A stretch of DNA of 13,910 bases from Phycisphaerae bacterium (GTDB lineage: Bacteria; Planctomycetota; Phycisphaerae; Phycisphaerales; SM1A02), in contig PBEX01000011.1 of NCBI GenBank assembly GCA_002718515.1, positions 26,179-40,088 on the forward strand, written 5' to 3'. The translations under genes were made by a program, and so were the position numbers. This document shows positions 1 through 5,752 of the stretch, piece after piece (positions within the stretch are counted from its first letter, which is position 1; each line of letters begins with the position of its first letter). The notes below the pieces were generated by a model. It was not told the origin of the DNA. It was given only the letters and a program-made list of their open reading frames with translations, and searched no databases.

Positions 1-97
1 TTCTTGATACATCTTGCTCAAGCGCCTTTTCAAACTCAGCTTGGTCGTAACAAACGTCTTGTTTAAATTTGTATGCTATTAAGTTGCTAAACCACAT
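1..97 (-). CDS. rdgC: RdgC, N-terminal fragment cut by the window edge
   Basis: Reading the minus strand from the ATG at 97 gives 32 residues starting MWFSNLIAYKF and continuing to the edge. The opening MWF-NLI-Y is the characteristic start of RdgC, a ring-shaped protein that binds double-stranded DNA, restrains RecA and is found on chromosomes and in many phages. A GGTGGA ribosome site lies eight bases upstream, and the start follows the stop codon of the preceding gene by one base, so it is the last visible gene of the long minus-strand operon. Only the first tenth of a protein usually near 300 residues is visible. The identification rests on this N-terminus alone. In a phage-plasmid it would plausibly modulate RecA during replication or recombination of the linear genome; that role is inferred. 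Confidence 0.75.
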   Translation of the reverse strand, partial: MWFSNLIAYKFKQDVCYDQAEFEKALEQDVSR

Positions 98-98
98 A

Positions 99-446
99 TT
101 AGTATCCACCTTGATTATTTGCCGGGCGTTGAGATTTCCAATCAATAACACCTTCAGTTAATGATTCCAAAATAGTAGTACCCGGATACATTTTAACTTT
201 ATCAAAAAATCCTTGAGCGTTTTGCTTTGGCCATCGCGTAACTTCTCCAACAACTTTGTAAAGTGGCGTCATTTGTGGCTGGTTGGTTCCCTGTATAAAA
301 ACGACTTGGCCATTTACTTTCTTTTCAATGTACTCTCTAACCACTTTAATATAACCCTTGTCGATTGGCTGGCTAACTTGGTTACCGCCTTGCTGTGTAT
401 TTTGTGGCGCGTGATTATTTTGCTGTCCGTAATTATTAGGTTGCAT
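99..446 (-). CDS. Small phage protein with Q/N-rich N-terminus, unknown function
   Basis: 115 residues that I do not recognise. The first 28 residues are rich in Gln and Asn (MQPNNYGQQNNHAPQNTQQ) and probably disordered. The rest (about 29-106) has a beta-rich look, with KVVGEVTRWPKQNAQGFFDKVKMYPG and a short acidic stretch before the Gly/Asn tail. There are no membrane segments, cysteines or visible catalytic motifs. An AGGAT ribosome site precedes the ATG. The gene sits 12 bases after the upstream gene and one base before rdgC, so it is clearly cotranscribed. Its position next to RdgC makes a DNA- or ssDNA-related role possible, but nothing in the sequence shows this. Confidence 0.75.
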   Translation of the reverse strand: MQPNNYGQQNNHAPQNTQQGGNQVSQPIDKGYIKVVREYIEKKVNGQVVFIQGTNQPQMTPLYKVVGEVTRWPKQNAQGFFDKVKMYPGTTILESLTEGVIDWKSQRPANNQGGY

Positions 447-458
447 TGTTTATCCTAC

Positions 459-992
459 TTATATTTTCTTAAGACTTGATTTTAATTGAGCTATTTTTGC
501 TTGCTCTCGTTTCGCTTGTTGAGTTAACTCAAGCAAAGTGCTTTCACTTTTGGCTAACTTCGCATTTATCATTTGACGCTCAGTTAATGGTTGAACCGGG
601 TTAATCCAGTTTCCTGTACTGGCTTCGTATTCACACGACTCCCAATGATTACCCGTCTTAGGGCAAACAGGCCCTAAGCAAGTAGGGCAATATCTATCAG
701 CAAACGGTTCTTGCTTACAGCAAGCGCATTCGTTTTCATCATGAATTTCAGCTGTTAACTTATAAAAGAAGTTAGGTTCGTATTCGTCATCAATGTGTAA
801 ATAAATAGATGAGCAAATAAAGAAAACACCATCAGCCAAATCAAGTAACCAATCTGGCCACCAATTACGAACACAAACGCGACTCTCACCATTAGGATCA
901 CCAACGTAGATAGGCACAACACCATACATAAGGCCGTAATGTGTATAGTCCTTGAGTATTTCTTCACGGGTTAATCGTTTAAAAACTGCCAT
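459..992 (-). CDS. Phage protein with cysteine cluster and C-terminal coiled coil, unknown function
   Basis: 177 residues. The N-terminal part (about 15-65) contains YGVVPIYVGDP and RNWWPDWLLDLADGVFF, a pattern I associate with uncharacterised tail-less accessory proteins of enterobacterial and vibrio phages. The middle (about 88-120) has ECACC, YCPTCLGPVCP and a following HWESC, so six or seven cysteines plus histidine could bind zinc. Residues 135-177 are a Lys/Glu/Gln-rich amphipathic helix (LAKSESTLLELTQQAKREQ), probably a coiled coil. A GGGAGA ribosome site lies just upstream of the ATG, and the gene follows the MazG-like gene by two bases. It is probably a cytoplasmic early protein. The zinc-binding idea is inferred from cysteine spacing, and no activity can be assigned. 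Confidence 0.8.
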   Translation of the reverse strand: MAVFKRLTREEILKDYTHYGLMYGVVPIYVGDPNGESRVCVRNWWPDWLLDLADGVFFICSSIYLHIDDEYEPNFFYKLTAEIHDENECACCKQEPFADRYCPTCLGPVCPKTGNHWESCEYEASTGNWINPVQPLTERQMINAKLAKSESTLLELTQQAKREQAKIAQLKSSLKKI

Positions 993-994
993 GG

Positions 995-1354
995 CTATCT
1001 CCCGTTTCTATCTAAAGCTTGGATCATTGCAACTGTTACCGCAGCCACTTGAATTAACTCTTTACGCATTGACTCGTAATCATCTAATGCGCAAACAGCT
1101 TCCGACACTTCTTCTTGCAATATGTGAAAGTATGAAAGCTCACCTTGTTGCGCTCTTAAGTCCGTGAGTTCCTTCGCTCTATCTTCTGTTGGAATACCAA
1201 GTTCAGCGCAAATTTTTACAGCCACTGATGATGAGCTAAGCTCTATAGGGCTATATGTTAATACTGGCAACATTGGGTGGTTTTGCTCACCCCATTTATT
1301 TTCTTGTGCTGCACGCTCGGATTTTATTGCAGCAAATATTTCATCTATGCACAT
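995..1354 (-). CDS. MazG-like NTP pyrophosphohydrolase-fold phage protein
   Basis: 119 residues. The N-terminus has the signature IKSERAAQENKWGEQNHP, and later LQEEVSEAVCALDDYE followed by RKELIQVAAVTVAMIQALDR. This is the pattern of the phage MazG-like, all-alpha NTP-pyrophosphatase group, in which an EExxE helix and a later ExxD helix hold magnesium and hydrolyse (d)NTPs to monophosphates. The first helix has the expected acidic residues (about 82-86). In the second helix the usual Asp is replaced by Gln (ELIQ), as in many phage members, so activity is uncertain. It starts two bases after the stop of the 86-residue gene and two bases before the next gene, so it is part of the operon. A nucleotide-pool or modified-base house-cleaning role next to the methyltransferase is plausible but inferred. 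Confidence 0.7.
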   Translation of the reverse strand: MCIDEIFAAIKSERAAQENKWGEQNHPMLPVLTYSPIELSSSSVAVKICAELGIPTEDRAKELTDLRAQQGELSYFHILQEEVSEAVCALDDYESMRKELIQVAAVTVAMIQALDRNGR

Positions 1355-1356
1355 AA

Positions 1357-1617
1357 CTAGATCCCCGCTTCGCTAAGTGCTTTGTAATTAAGTGATGACT
1401 CTTTAAGCCAAAACACCGCTTTTTCTACTGTCTGCTTTTCATCGTCACCGTACACTGGTAACTCAACTGTACCGACCTTTGCCTGAAAGCATGGCGTTGT
1501 GCATTTAATTGCTTCGCGGGTTGTTATTCTGCATGTAAGCAAATAGGCCGCTTTTGCTGCCAGTGTTTTTAATTGGTTGTACTTTTTAATGTCGAACTCT
1601 TTATATTCATGTTCCAT
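1357..1617 (-). CDS. Small unknown protein
   Basis: 86 residues, not recognised. It begins with a charged helix (MEHEYKEFDIKKYNQLKTLAAKAAYLL), then has two cysteines in ITTREAIKCTTPCF, and ends with a predicted helix WLKESSLNYKALSEAG. There is no membrane segment. A strong GGGGGA ribosome site lies between the methyltransferase stop and this ATG, eight bases after that stop, so translation is likely efficient and coupled to the operon. It could be an accessory to the methyltransferase or simply one of the small early proteins common in phages. Codons for its VGTVEL region include a copy of the sequence that is repeated at the protelomerase promoter (see 1460-1473). Confidence 0.7.
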   Translation of the reverse strand: MEHEYKEFDIKKYNQLKTLAAKAAYLLTCRITTREAIKCTTPCFQAKVGTVELPVYGDDEKQTVEKAVFWLKESSLNYKALSEAGI

Positions 1618-1625
1618 AGTTCCCC

Positions 1626-3080
1626 CTACGCAGCCATTCTTTCTGGCTCAACAAATACATTGGCAGCAACTAAAGCAGCTGCAACTGGTGGACAAACAGC
1701 ATTACCACAACGGGCCACTTGATCCGCTTTGCTGTTTTTCTTGCCTTGTGAGTTGTGAGATATGATGTAATCAGCAGGAAAGCCCATTGCTAAGAACAGC
1801 TCATGCGGCTGTAACATACGCATAGCAATGTCGACTATTTGATACTTTTCACCCTTGATGATCACCAAACCAAAACGGTCACGCGTACTGATAGTGTCCA
1901 GCGGGTTATTCAATGTATTAATGGCGCCATTACCGTAATACTTAACTAAATAAGCTTTAACCAAACCTAGATGATTGCCCCCGGCGCTTATTGTGTGCAG
2001 CGGTTCGTCAACTTTATGGCCTACGTTGTCACCTCTGTACTTAACAATTGAACAAGCAACCAATGCAAAGTGGCCACCTTTAACTTGAGCGCATAAAGTG
2101 CGTAATGGTTCATTAATTGCCATGTTTCGCTGGCTTGATGCATTAGCATGCTCAGTGATAAACGGCACAACCATTTCAGGCTCAACAAAGAACGGGTCGT
2201 CATTATCTATAACAAAACGCTCAACGCCTTTACCTAGTCTTTCAAGTGATTTTTTAGCAACCGGCTTTGGTCTAGTTGGATCAAAAATAGAACGAGCCGG
2301 TAACGACCAATCTATAATTTCGGCGGCTGTTCGGTAAGGTAATAAACCGCTACCTTTTGGCCCATGGGTAGGCTTAGGGAATACAACTGGCAAACCATCA
2401 TTACGGCCAACCATAAATAAACGGCGGCGGCTTGTTGGCACACCGTAATCGTGGGCGCTCATATAATCGTGTTTAACGTTATAGCCAAGCCCATTTTTTG
2501 CAGCCTTAAATATGGCTAGTTTTTGTTTTAAATCGTAGTTACAACGAAATAAGCTAGCGTTTAAATCTTTCCATGCCGGGTGGTTTAATGGCATCCCGGT
2601 TGTGAGCGTTAATAAAAAGCCCTCAAAGGTTTCACCAGCTCGGTCTTTGTCTGGTACTAACTTTCCGTTTTCGTCTTCAACCAATGGCCCCCACGTCAAA
2701 AACTCTTCAACATTCTCAAGTTTGAAGATTCGCATCTTGACTAATGCACCCCACTTAACAACAAGCCAAGCTAAACCACGAATAGCGCGGTCTACTGGCT
2801 TTGCACCTTTCGCTTTTGAAAAGTGGCGGCAATCAGGGCTAAACCAACCAAGCCCAACCGGACGGCCATTGCAAGCAACAACAGGATCAACATCAAAAGC
2901 AGATTCACAATAATGGGTGGCGTTTGGGTGGTTTAAGGTGTGCATATCAATAGCGCTAGGGCAATGGTTTACAGCTATATCAACCGCACGGCCTATTGGC
3001 TTTAATGCCATTTCAATACCAACCGATGCACCACCGCCGCCAGAGTAGTTATCAACAATTAGTTCGTTAGGGTGGATCAC
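1626..3080 (-). CDS. C5-cytosine DNA methyltransferase
   Basis: 484 residues; it transfers methyl from S-adenosylmethionine to C5 of cytosine in DNA. Visible motifs in order: motif I NYSGGGGASVG (11-21, cofactor binding); motif IV as SPDCRHFSKAKG (81-92) with Cys84 as the likely nucleophile; motif VI LENVEEF (121-127); motif VIII DYGVPTSRRRLFMVGR (211-226); an AMGFPADY motif near 430; and motif X QVARCGNAVCPPVAAA near the end. Motif IV has an extra Asp between Pro and Cys compared with the common PCQ form, a variant I associate with a phage-encoded branch. The start is a GTG at 3080, chosen because AGGAGG lies eight bases upstream and because it overlaps the previous stop by four bases (GTGA). 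No restriction endonuclease gene is seen beside it, so it is probably an orphan enzyme protecting phage DNA from host restriction. The target sequence cannot be read. Confidence 0.93.
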   Translation of the reverse strand: MIHPNELIVDNYSGGGGASVGIEMALKPIGRAVDIAVNHCPSAIDMHTLNHPNATHYCESAFDVDPVVACNGRPVGLGWFSPDCRHFSKAKGAKPVDRAIRGLAWLVVKWGALVKMRIFKLENVEEFLTWGPLVEDENGKLVPDKDRAGETFEGFLLTLTTGMPLNHPAWKDLNASLFRCNYDLKQKLAIFKAAKNGLGYNVKHDYMSAHDYGVPTSRRRLFMVGRNDGLPVVFPKPTHGPKGSGLLPYRTAAEIIDWSLPARSIFDPTRPKPVAKKSLERLGKGVERFVIDNDDPFFVEPEMVVPFITEHANASSQRNMAINEPLRTLCAQVKGGHFALVACSIVKYRGDNVGHKVDEPLHTISAGGNHLGLVKAYLVKYYGNGAINTLNNPLDTISTRDRFGLVIIKGEKYQIVDIAMRMLQPHELFLAMGFPADYIISHNSQGKKNSKADQVARCGNAVCPPVAAALVAANVFVEPERMAA

Positions 3081-3259
3081 TTTGCTGCCCTCCTGAACTT
3101 TTCAGGAACATCATGATCAACTAAAGCTATTGGTTTAATGCCCATAGCAACACGCTTAGCGTTGTTTTTATCAAAAAATTCGTATGCTTTTTTGTAGTCA
3201 GCTGCTGTTGGAGCGCTATCACGATGAAAGGCGTATTGTTCTGCTGTGGCTTTAATCAT
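3077..3259 (-). CDS. Small unknown protein, translationally coupled to the methyltransferase
   Basis: 60 residues with start ATG at 3259. This start is preferred over a TTG fifteen bases upstream because GGAGGG lies directly before the ATG. The protein is short and basic-amphipathic (MIKATAEQYAFHRDSAPTA, then YKKAYEFFDKNNAKRVAMG, ending EKFRRAAK). It has no membrane segment or cysteine. The last codons supply the AGGAGG ribosome site of the methyltransferase gene, with a four-base GTGA overlap, so the two are translationally coupled. Its own start overlaps the end of the 55-residue gene upstream. Function is not recognisable. Confidence 0.7.
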   Translation of the reverse strand: MIKATAEQYAFHRDSAPTAADYKKAYEFFDKNNAKRVAMGIKPIALVDHDVPEKFRRAAK

Positions 3260-3419
3260 AATCAATCCCTCCAATAGAATGAGCGCGCTCGATAGCCCTT
3301 AGCTCTTTTCTATATTCAGCATCTCGCATTGCTTGCTGAGTAAGTTTTGATAAGCCTTTATTTACAACACGGCGGTTGCAGCCACCTTGTTGCTGATGTT
3401 TTTTACTTTTGTTTTGCAT
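3252..3419 (-). CDS. Very small basic protein (55 residues)
   Basis: This is a 55-codon reading frame from ATG 3419 to TAA 3252, fitting exactly into what would otherwise be a 189-base gap in a tightly packed operon. The product begins MQNKSKKHQQQGGCNRR and continues LSKLTQQAMRDAEYRKELR, so it has a basic, Lys/Gln-rich N-terminus and an amphipathic charged helix. Its stop overlaps the start of the next gene by eight bases and its last codons contain the GGAGGG ribosome site of that gene, which supports coupled translation. The ribosome site before its own ATG is poor. I do not recognise the family; the composition would suit a nucleic-acid-binding peptide. Confidence 0.5.
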   Translation of the reverse strand: MQNKSKKHQQQGGCNRRVVNKGLSKLTQQAMRDAEYRKELRAIERAHSIGGIDYD

Positions 3420-3448
3420 GGTTTTCACTTTGCGCCGAGCGCGGTTTA

Positions 3449-3775
3449 TTAATGTTTATCAGTAAGCCAAGGCTTACTGTCCATTTCTTCAACTACTAAG
3501 GTTTTAGCTTGTTCGAGTTCTTTATCATCAAGTAAGCACTCGTCTAAAAAAGTGTCGGTTTCAATTTCTCTGTAATAAGTGCGGCCATTCACCTTTATGG
3601 CGCGGTCAAAAACACCAAATTGTTTAACTCTAATTTTTCTGGTTTGGCGGATTACAGGCTCATAGTTTTGATGACCGGAGGTTAAAATTAAACCAACTGA
3701 GCTAAGCGCAAGTACCAGCGCGGTAATTAAAGCCGATGCAATTAATAATTCTGGGTGGTTCATTAATACGTTCAT
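3449..3775 (-). CDS. Single-pass membrane protein, unknown function
   Basis: 108 residues. One clear membrane helix lies at about 10-32 (LLIASALITALVLALSSVG), followed by a short linker, a basic patch (RQTRKIRVKQFG) and an acidic C-terminal domain ending DSKPWLTDKH. The short N-terminus before the helix and the basic residues after it suggest an N-out, C-in topology by the positive-inside rule. The ATG overlaps the stop of the Lar-like gene by four bases (ATGA), so expression is coupled. It could be a small inner-membrane early protein of the superinfection-exclusion or host-takeover kind. It does not look like a holin or spanin, because it has one helix and a sizeable cytoplasmic part. Confidence 0.75.
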   Translation of the reverse strand: MNVLMNHPELLIASALITALVLALSSVGLILTSGHQNYEPVIRQTRKIRVKQFGVFDRAIKVNGRTYYREIETDTFLDECLLDDKELEQAKTLVVEEMDSKPWLTDKH

Positions 3776-4053
3776 GCTAACTCCTGTAATTCAGCCATTT
3801 GTTTTTCGTAACGCATGGCCCACACTTCAGCTGTGTGTTCATTGTTTGGTAAATTTGCCCGGTGCCAATCGGTTACTGCTGGCTGTAAATCAGCAAACGG
3901 CCCTGCAGTAAAACCGCACTTAGGGCAAACAAAGCTAAAAGGCCTATCACTTTTATAAACTTTTAAGTTAGGACACTCGCCACCGCATAAGCACGGTCTA
4001 AACGGCATAAAGCGTTTAAGCTGTTCGCTTAGATTTTCGCGTGTTTGTAGCAT
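3772..4053 (-). CDS. Lar-like zinc-ribbon protein (restriction alleviation family)
   Basis: 93 residues. The pattern RPCLCGGECPNLKVYKS...FSFVCPKCGFTAGPFADLQPAVTDWHRAN matches the Lar/restriction-alleviation type of small zinc ribbon: a CxCGG knuckle at about 20-24, a second CPKCG knuckle at about 43-47, then a helix ending in a W-H/N-R motif. Lar of the Rac prophage modulates type I restriction, but most family members are of unknown function. The gene starts with a strong GGAGGTG ribosome site inside the end of the Q-like gene (38-base overlap) and its stop overlaps the next start. Placed in the same operon as an orphan methyltransferase, an anti-restriction role is reasonable but inferred from family and neighbourhood. 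Confidence 0.65.
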   Translation of the reverse strand: MLQTRENLSEQLKRFMPFRPCLCGGECPNLKVYKSDRPFSFVCPKCGFTAGPFADLQPAVTDWHRANLPNNEHTAEVWAMRYEKQMAELQELA

Positions 4054-4663
4054 GAAACACCTCCGTTAATATCTTTTGGTCAATTCCATCTAATACCTGG
4101 TGCATTGAGTTCCAATGCGGCAACCAATCACGCACCCAGTGATGCTCATTAATGCTTAACAGCTCACGTATGCGTTTAGGTTTATGTAATTCTTTGTCGG
4201 TAAGGGTTTTGTTGCGCCAGTTCTGCATGGCCAAATACACCATGGCTTTTAATATTTCGCTTTTTTTCTTACGAATAGCTTTTGTTTGCTTATCTAAAAA
4301 ACATTGCCAGACATAAGCGGCTACTATTTCAGTGTGACGCCACTTTGTAGAATCTGAGTAAGCAAAATAAGCCAGTGAGCAATGCGCAGCGCTCATCAGA
4401 TGAATTTCTTTTGTTATTTTCGATAGAAAAAAGGCGTTTGGCGGGAGTGGGGTGCTTGATTTTTTGAACCCTCGGCTTTGTGAGCCGCGAACAGGATCTG
4501 AATAAATACGCTCACCTGATATTTCATCTTTAACCACCGGGCGTTTGTGTGGTTTGGTTATCATGGCACCGTCAAAATCTAACTGGCCACGAGTTAACGC
4601 TTGCACGTTAAGTGCTTGTTGTACTTCTTCGCGTACCGCTTGTAGAGTTTGACTGCATAACAT
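4016..4663 (-). CDS. Q-like late-gene antiterminator
   Basis: 215 residues. The N-terminal 60 residues are polar (LQAVREEVQQALNVQALTRGQL, then KPHKRPVVKDEISGERIY). The C-terminal part is helical, with WRHTEIVAAYVWQCFLDKQ, KSEILKAMVYLAMQNWRN, then RIRELLSINEHHWVRDWLPHW and a last helix VLDGIDQKILTEV. This arrangement resembles the phage antitermination protein Q group (Phage_antiter_Q type), and its place directly after cro matches Q in N15. Q proteins bind near the late promoter and make RNA polymerase ignore terminators, switching on lysis and virion genes. No zinc-binding cysteines are seen. The assignment is by recalled pattern plus synteny, so it is moderate; a general DNA-binding early protein is the alternative. 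The upstream ribosome site is weak, and the gap to cro is two bases. Confidence 0.55.
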   Translation of the reverse strand: MLCSQTLQAVREEVQQALNVQALTRGQLDFDGAMITKPHKRPVVKDEISGERIYSDPVRGSQSRGFKKSSTPLPPNAFFLSKITKEIHLMSAAHCSLAYFAYSDSTKWRHTEIVAAYVWQCFLDKQTKAIRKKKSEILKAMVYLAMQNWRNKTLTDKELHKPKRIRELLSINEHHWVRDWLPHWNSMHQVLDGIDQKILTEVFHATNTRKSKRTA

Positions 4664-4665
4664 GA

Positions 4666-4911
4666 TTAATTATCGTCCCGGTTATTATTTTCGCGCTTCA
4701 TGACTTTTACGTCATACCCTGCATACCTAAGTAGTTGCTCAACGTTTTTACATGAGGGGTTTTGGATCACACCTTCATGAAACTTATAAACCCACGCTTG
4801 GGTTAATTTCGCGCCTTTAGCAACTAACTTTAATTGGCCCTTTTTCTTAGCTTGCTCAGCTAAAAATCGTTTTGCTGTATCTATCAGCACAGAATTATTT
4901 GATTTATCCAT
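4666..4911 (-). CDS. Cro-like helix-turn-helix regulator
   Basis: 81 residues, with a helix-turn-helix covering about 20-60 (GQLKLVAKGAKLTQAWVYKFHEG...NVEQLLRYAGYDV), where the A-KGAKLTQAWVYKF stretch is the likely turn and recognition helix. It is divergent from the repressor gene and first in the leftward operon, exactly where Cro sits in lambdoid and N15-like phages. Its role would be to bind operators between the two genes and repress the repressor promoter during lytic growth. The basic Asn/Arg tail (VMKRENNNRDDN) may help DNA binding. The ribosome site before ATG 4911 is weak (AAGTG). Because I assign it by position and fold, orthology to a given phage Cro is not claimed. Confidence 0.8.
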   Translation of the reverse strand: MDKSNNSVLIDTAKRFLAEQAKKKGQLKLVAKGAKLTQAWVYKFHEGVIQNPSCKNVEQLLRYAGYDVKVMKRENNNRDDN

Positions 4912-4929
4912 AAAAACACTTATTTTAGT

Positions 4930-4957
4930 ATGATATTGCTAAGAAATTTTTAATCAA
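4930..4957 (-). promoter_or_regulatory. Leftward (cro-Q operon) promoter
   Basis: On the minus strand TTGATT (4952-4957) and TATCAT (4930-4935) are separated by 16 bases, four and five matches to the sigma-70 consensus. Transcription would start about 20 bases before cro. The -35 box overlaps the palindrome at 4954-4973, so a protein bound there would block polymerase. Confidence 0.5.
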
Positions 4958-4964
4958 GTAATAT
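4936..4964 (+). promoter_or_regulatory. Repressor-gene promoter
   Basis: TTGCTA (4936-4941) and TAATAT (4959-4964) lie 17 bases apart on the plus strand, each with four of six consensus matches. The start point would fall near 4971, giving a very short leader before the repressor ATG at 4987. The -10 box lies inside the palindrome, consistent with autoregulation or Cro repression. Confidence 0.45.
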
Positions 4965-4973
4965 TTTACTTGA
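4954..4973. promoter_or_regulatory. Probable repressor/Cro operator (8+8 palindrome)
   Basis: Perfect inverted repeat, TCAAGTAA then TATT then TTACTTGA, placed between two divergent regulator genes and overlapping both the -35 box of the leftward promoter and the -10 box of the repressor promoter. This is the expected position of the shared operator. Only one perfect copy is visible in the intergenic region. Confidence 0.7.
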
Positions 4974-4986
4974 AACAAGGATTATA

Positions 4987-5451
4987 ATGCTAATTATGGA
5001 AAGTGCAAAAAACATTCACACCAACGTCAAAAAGCTAGCAGCTGAGCAGGGTTTAAATGGTACCGAGCTGGCCCGTAGGTCAGTACGCTATGGTGGTGTG
5101 TCTCAAAAGACCATAAGTAATATAATGCGCGAAGATGGGTTTGACCCCGCTTCAGTCAATATTGGCGTTAATAAACTAGATGTTATTGCCAAAACACTGA
5201 AGGTATCTCCGTGGCGATTAATCATGCCTGATGAAGCCCATGATTCATTTACGCGTGAAGAGTTAGAAGCTTCGTTGCAGCTGGCGCTAAATACGCTAGT
5301 AGAGATGGAATTTATAGAGTTAGCAGATCACGAAAGATTAATGGAACTAAAGGATATGATAGCGGCTGCTCAATTCTCTGTGTTGGTGAAGAAAGAAGAC
5401 AGCCCGCTAAAATCACTTGTTAAGTTTTTTGTGCGCAAGATGAAAGGTTAA
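4987..5451 (+). CDS. Prophage repressor (CB/CI-like helix-turn-helix protein)
   Basis: 154 residues. An XRE-type helix-turn-helix spans about 10-65 (KLAAEQGLNGTELARRS, then GVSQKTISNIMRE, and LDVIAKTLKVSPWRLI), followed by an acidic helical C-terminus (FTREELEASLQLALNTLVEMEFIEL) likely used for dimer formation. It lacks a LexA/CI-type Ser-Lys peptidase domain, so direct RecA-driven cleavage is not expected; induction would need an antirepressor or another route. The start at 4987 is chosen because AAGG lies six bases upstream; a second ATG at 4996 is too far from it. In the N15 arrangement this is the cB position, between repA and cro. Its 3' end overlaps the convergent gene at 5420-5752 by 32 bases, with no obvious terminator between them. 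Confidence 0.8.
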   Translation: MLIMESAKNIHTNVKKLAAEQGLNGTELARRSVRYGGVSQKTISNIMREDGFDPASVNIGVNKLDVIAKTLKVSPWRLIMPDEAHDSFTREELEASLQLALNTLVEMEFIELADHERLMELKDMIAAAQFSVLVKKEDSPLKSLVKFFVRKMKG

Positions 5452-5752
5452 CCTCCCCATGTTGAGTGTTGGCCTCCAGTTCTCGGCCAATACGCACCAT
5501 CTGTTTTTTCAAATATAACAGTTCTTCCATATGTTCCGGCTTCTGGCCGTTAATATCGATTGCGTCTTGAATTTTAGAATAACGAACAGCAAGTTCCTTA
5601 AGCTCACCACCAATCGGATCAGCTAAACCAAGTTCGTCTGTTTGATACGCTCGTACAATTGGGCTTTTAAATTTCTTAATAACCCAAGATAAAGCGATGC
5701 ACCCTAGCGCTAAACATACCACTAGGACCCCTGCTACGGTTGCGTCTGTCAC
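5420..5752 (-). CDS. Single-pass membrane protein with helical cytoplasmic part, unknown
   Basis: 110 residues from a GTG start at 5752. This start is chosen because AAGGAG sits seven bases upstream; a longer frame from 5833 would begin without a ribosome site and run through the upstream gene. The N-terminal helix VAGVLVVCLALGCIALSWVI (about 6-25) is a clear membrane segment followed by basic KKFK. The rest is charged and helical (LKELAVRYSKIQDAIDIN, then EELLYLKKQMVRIGRELEA), probably a cytoplasmic coiled coil. The gene overlaps the end of the five-helix membrane gene by 77 bases in another frame, and the end of the repressor gene tail to tail. It is third in a cassette on the strand opposite to repA and the repressor. 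Function is not recognisable; partner of the membrane protein before it is a fair guess. Confidence 0.65.
   Translation of the reverse strand: MTDATVAGVLVVCLALGCIALSWVIKKFKSPIVRAYQTDELGLADPIGGELKELAVRYSKIQDAIDINGQKPEHMEELLYLKKQMVRIGRELEANTQHGEVNLSSCAQKT

Noticed and set aside
213..479. Plus-strand 88-codon hydrophobic open frame
   Set aside because: It is antisense to the Q/N-rich gene and has no supporting ribosome site or promoter.
755..967. Minus-strand 70-codon hydrophobic frame
   Set aside because: It overlaps the 177-residue phage protein in another frame; the latter fits the operon spacing and has the better ribosome site.
2098..2913. Plus-strand open frames of 79 and 103 codons
   Set aside because: They lie wholly inside the methyltransferase gene, which has all its motifs on the other strand; no ribosome sites and no recognisable products.
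5469..5490. TTGGCC/GGCCAA hairpin downstream of the repressor as terminator
   Set aside because: The loop is ten bases and the T-run comes about 20 bases later, so it is not a convincing intrinsic terminator.
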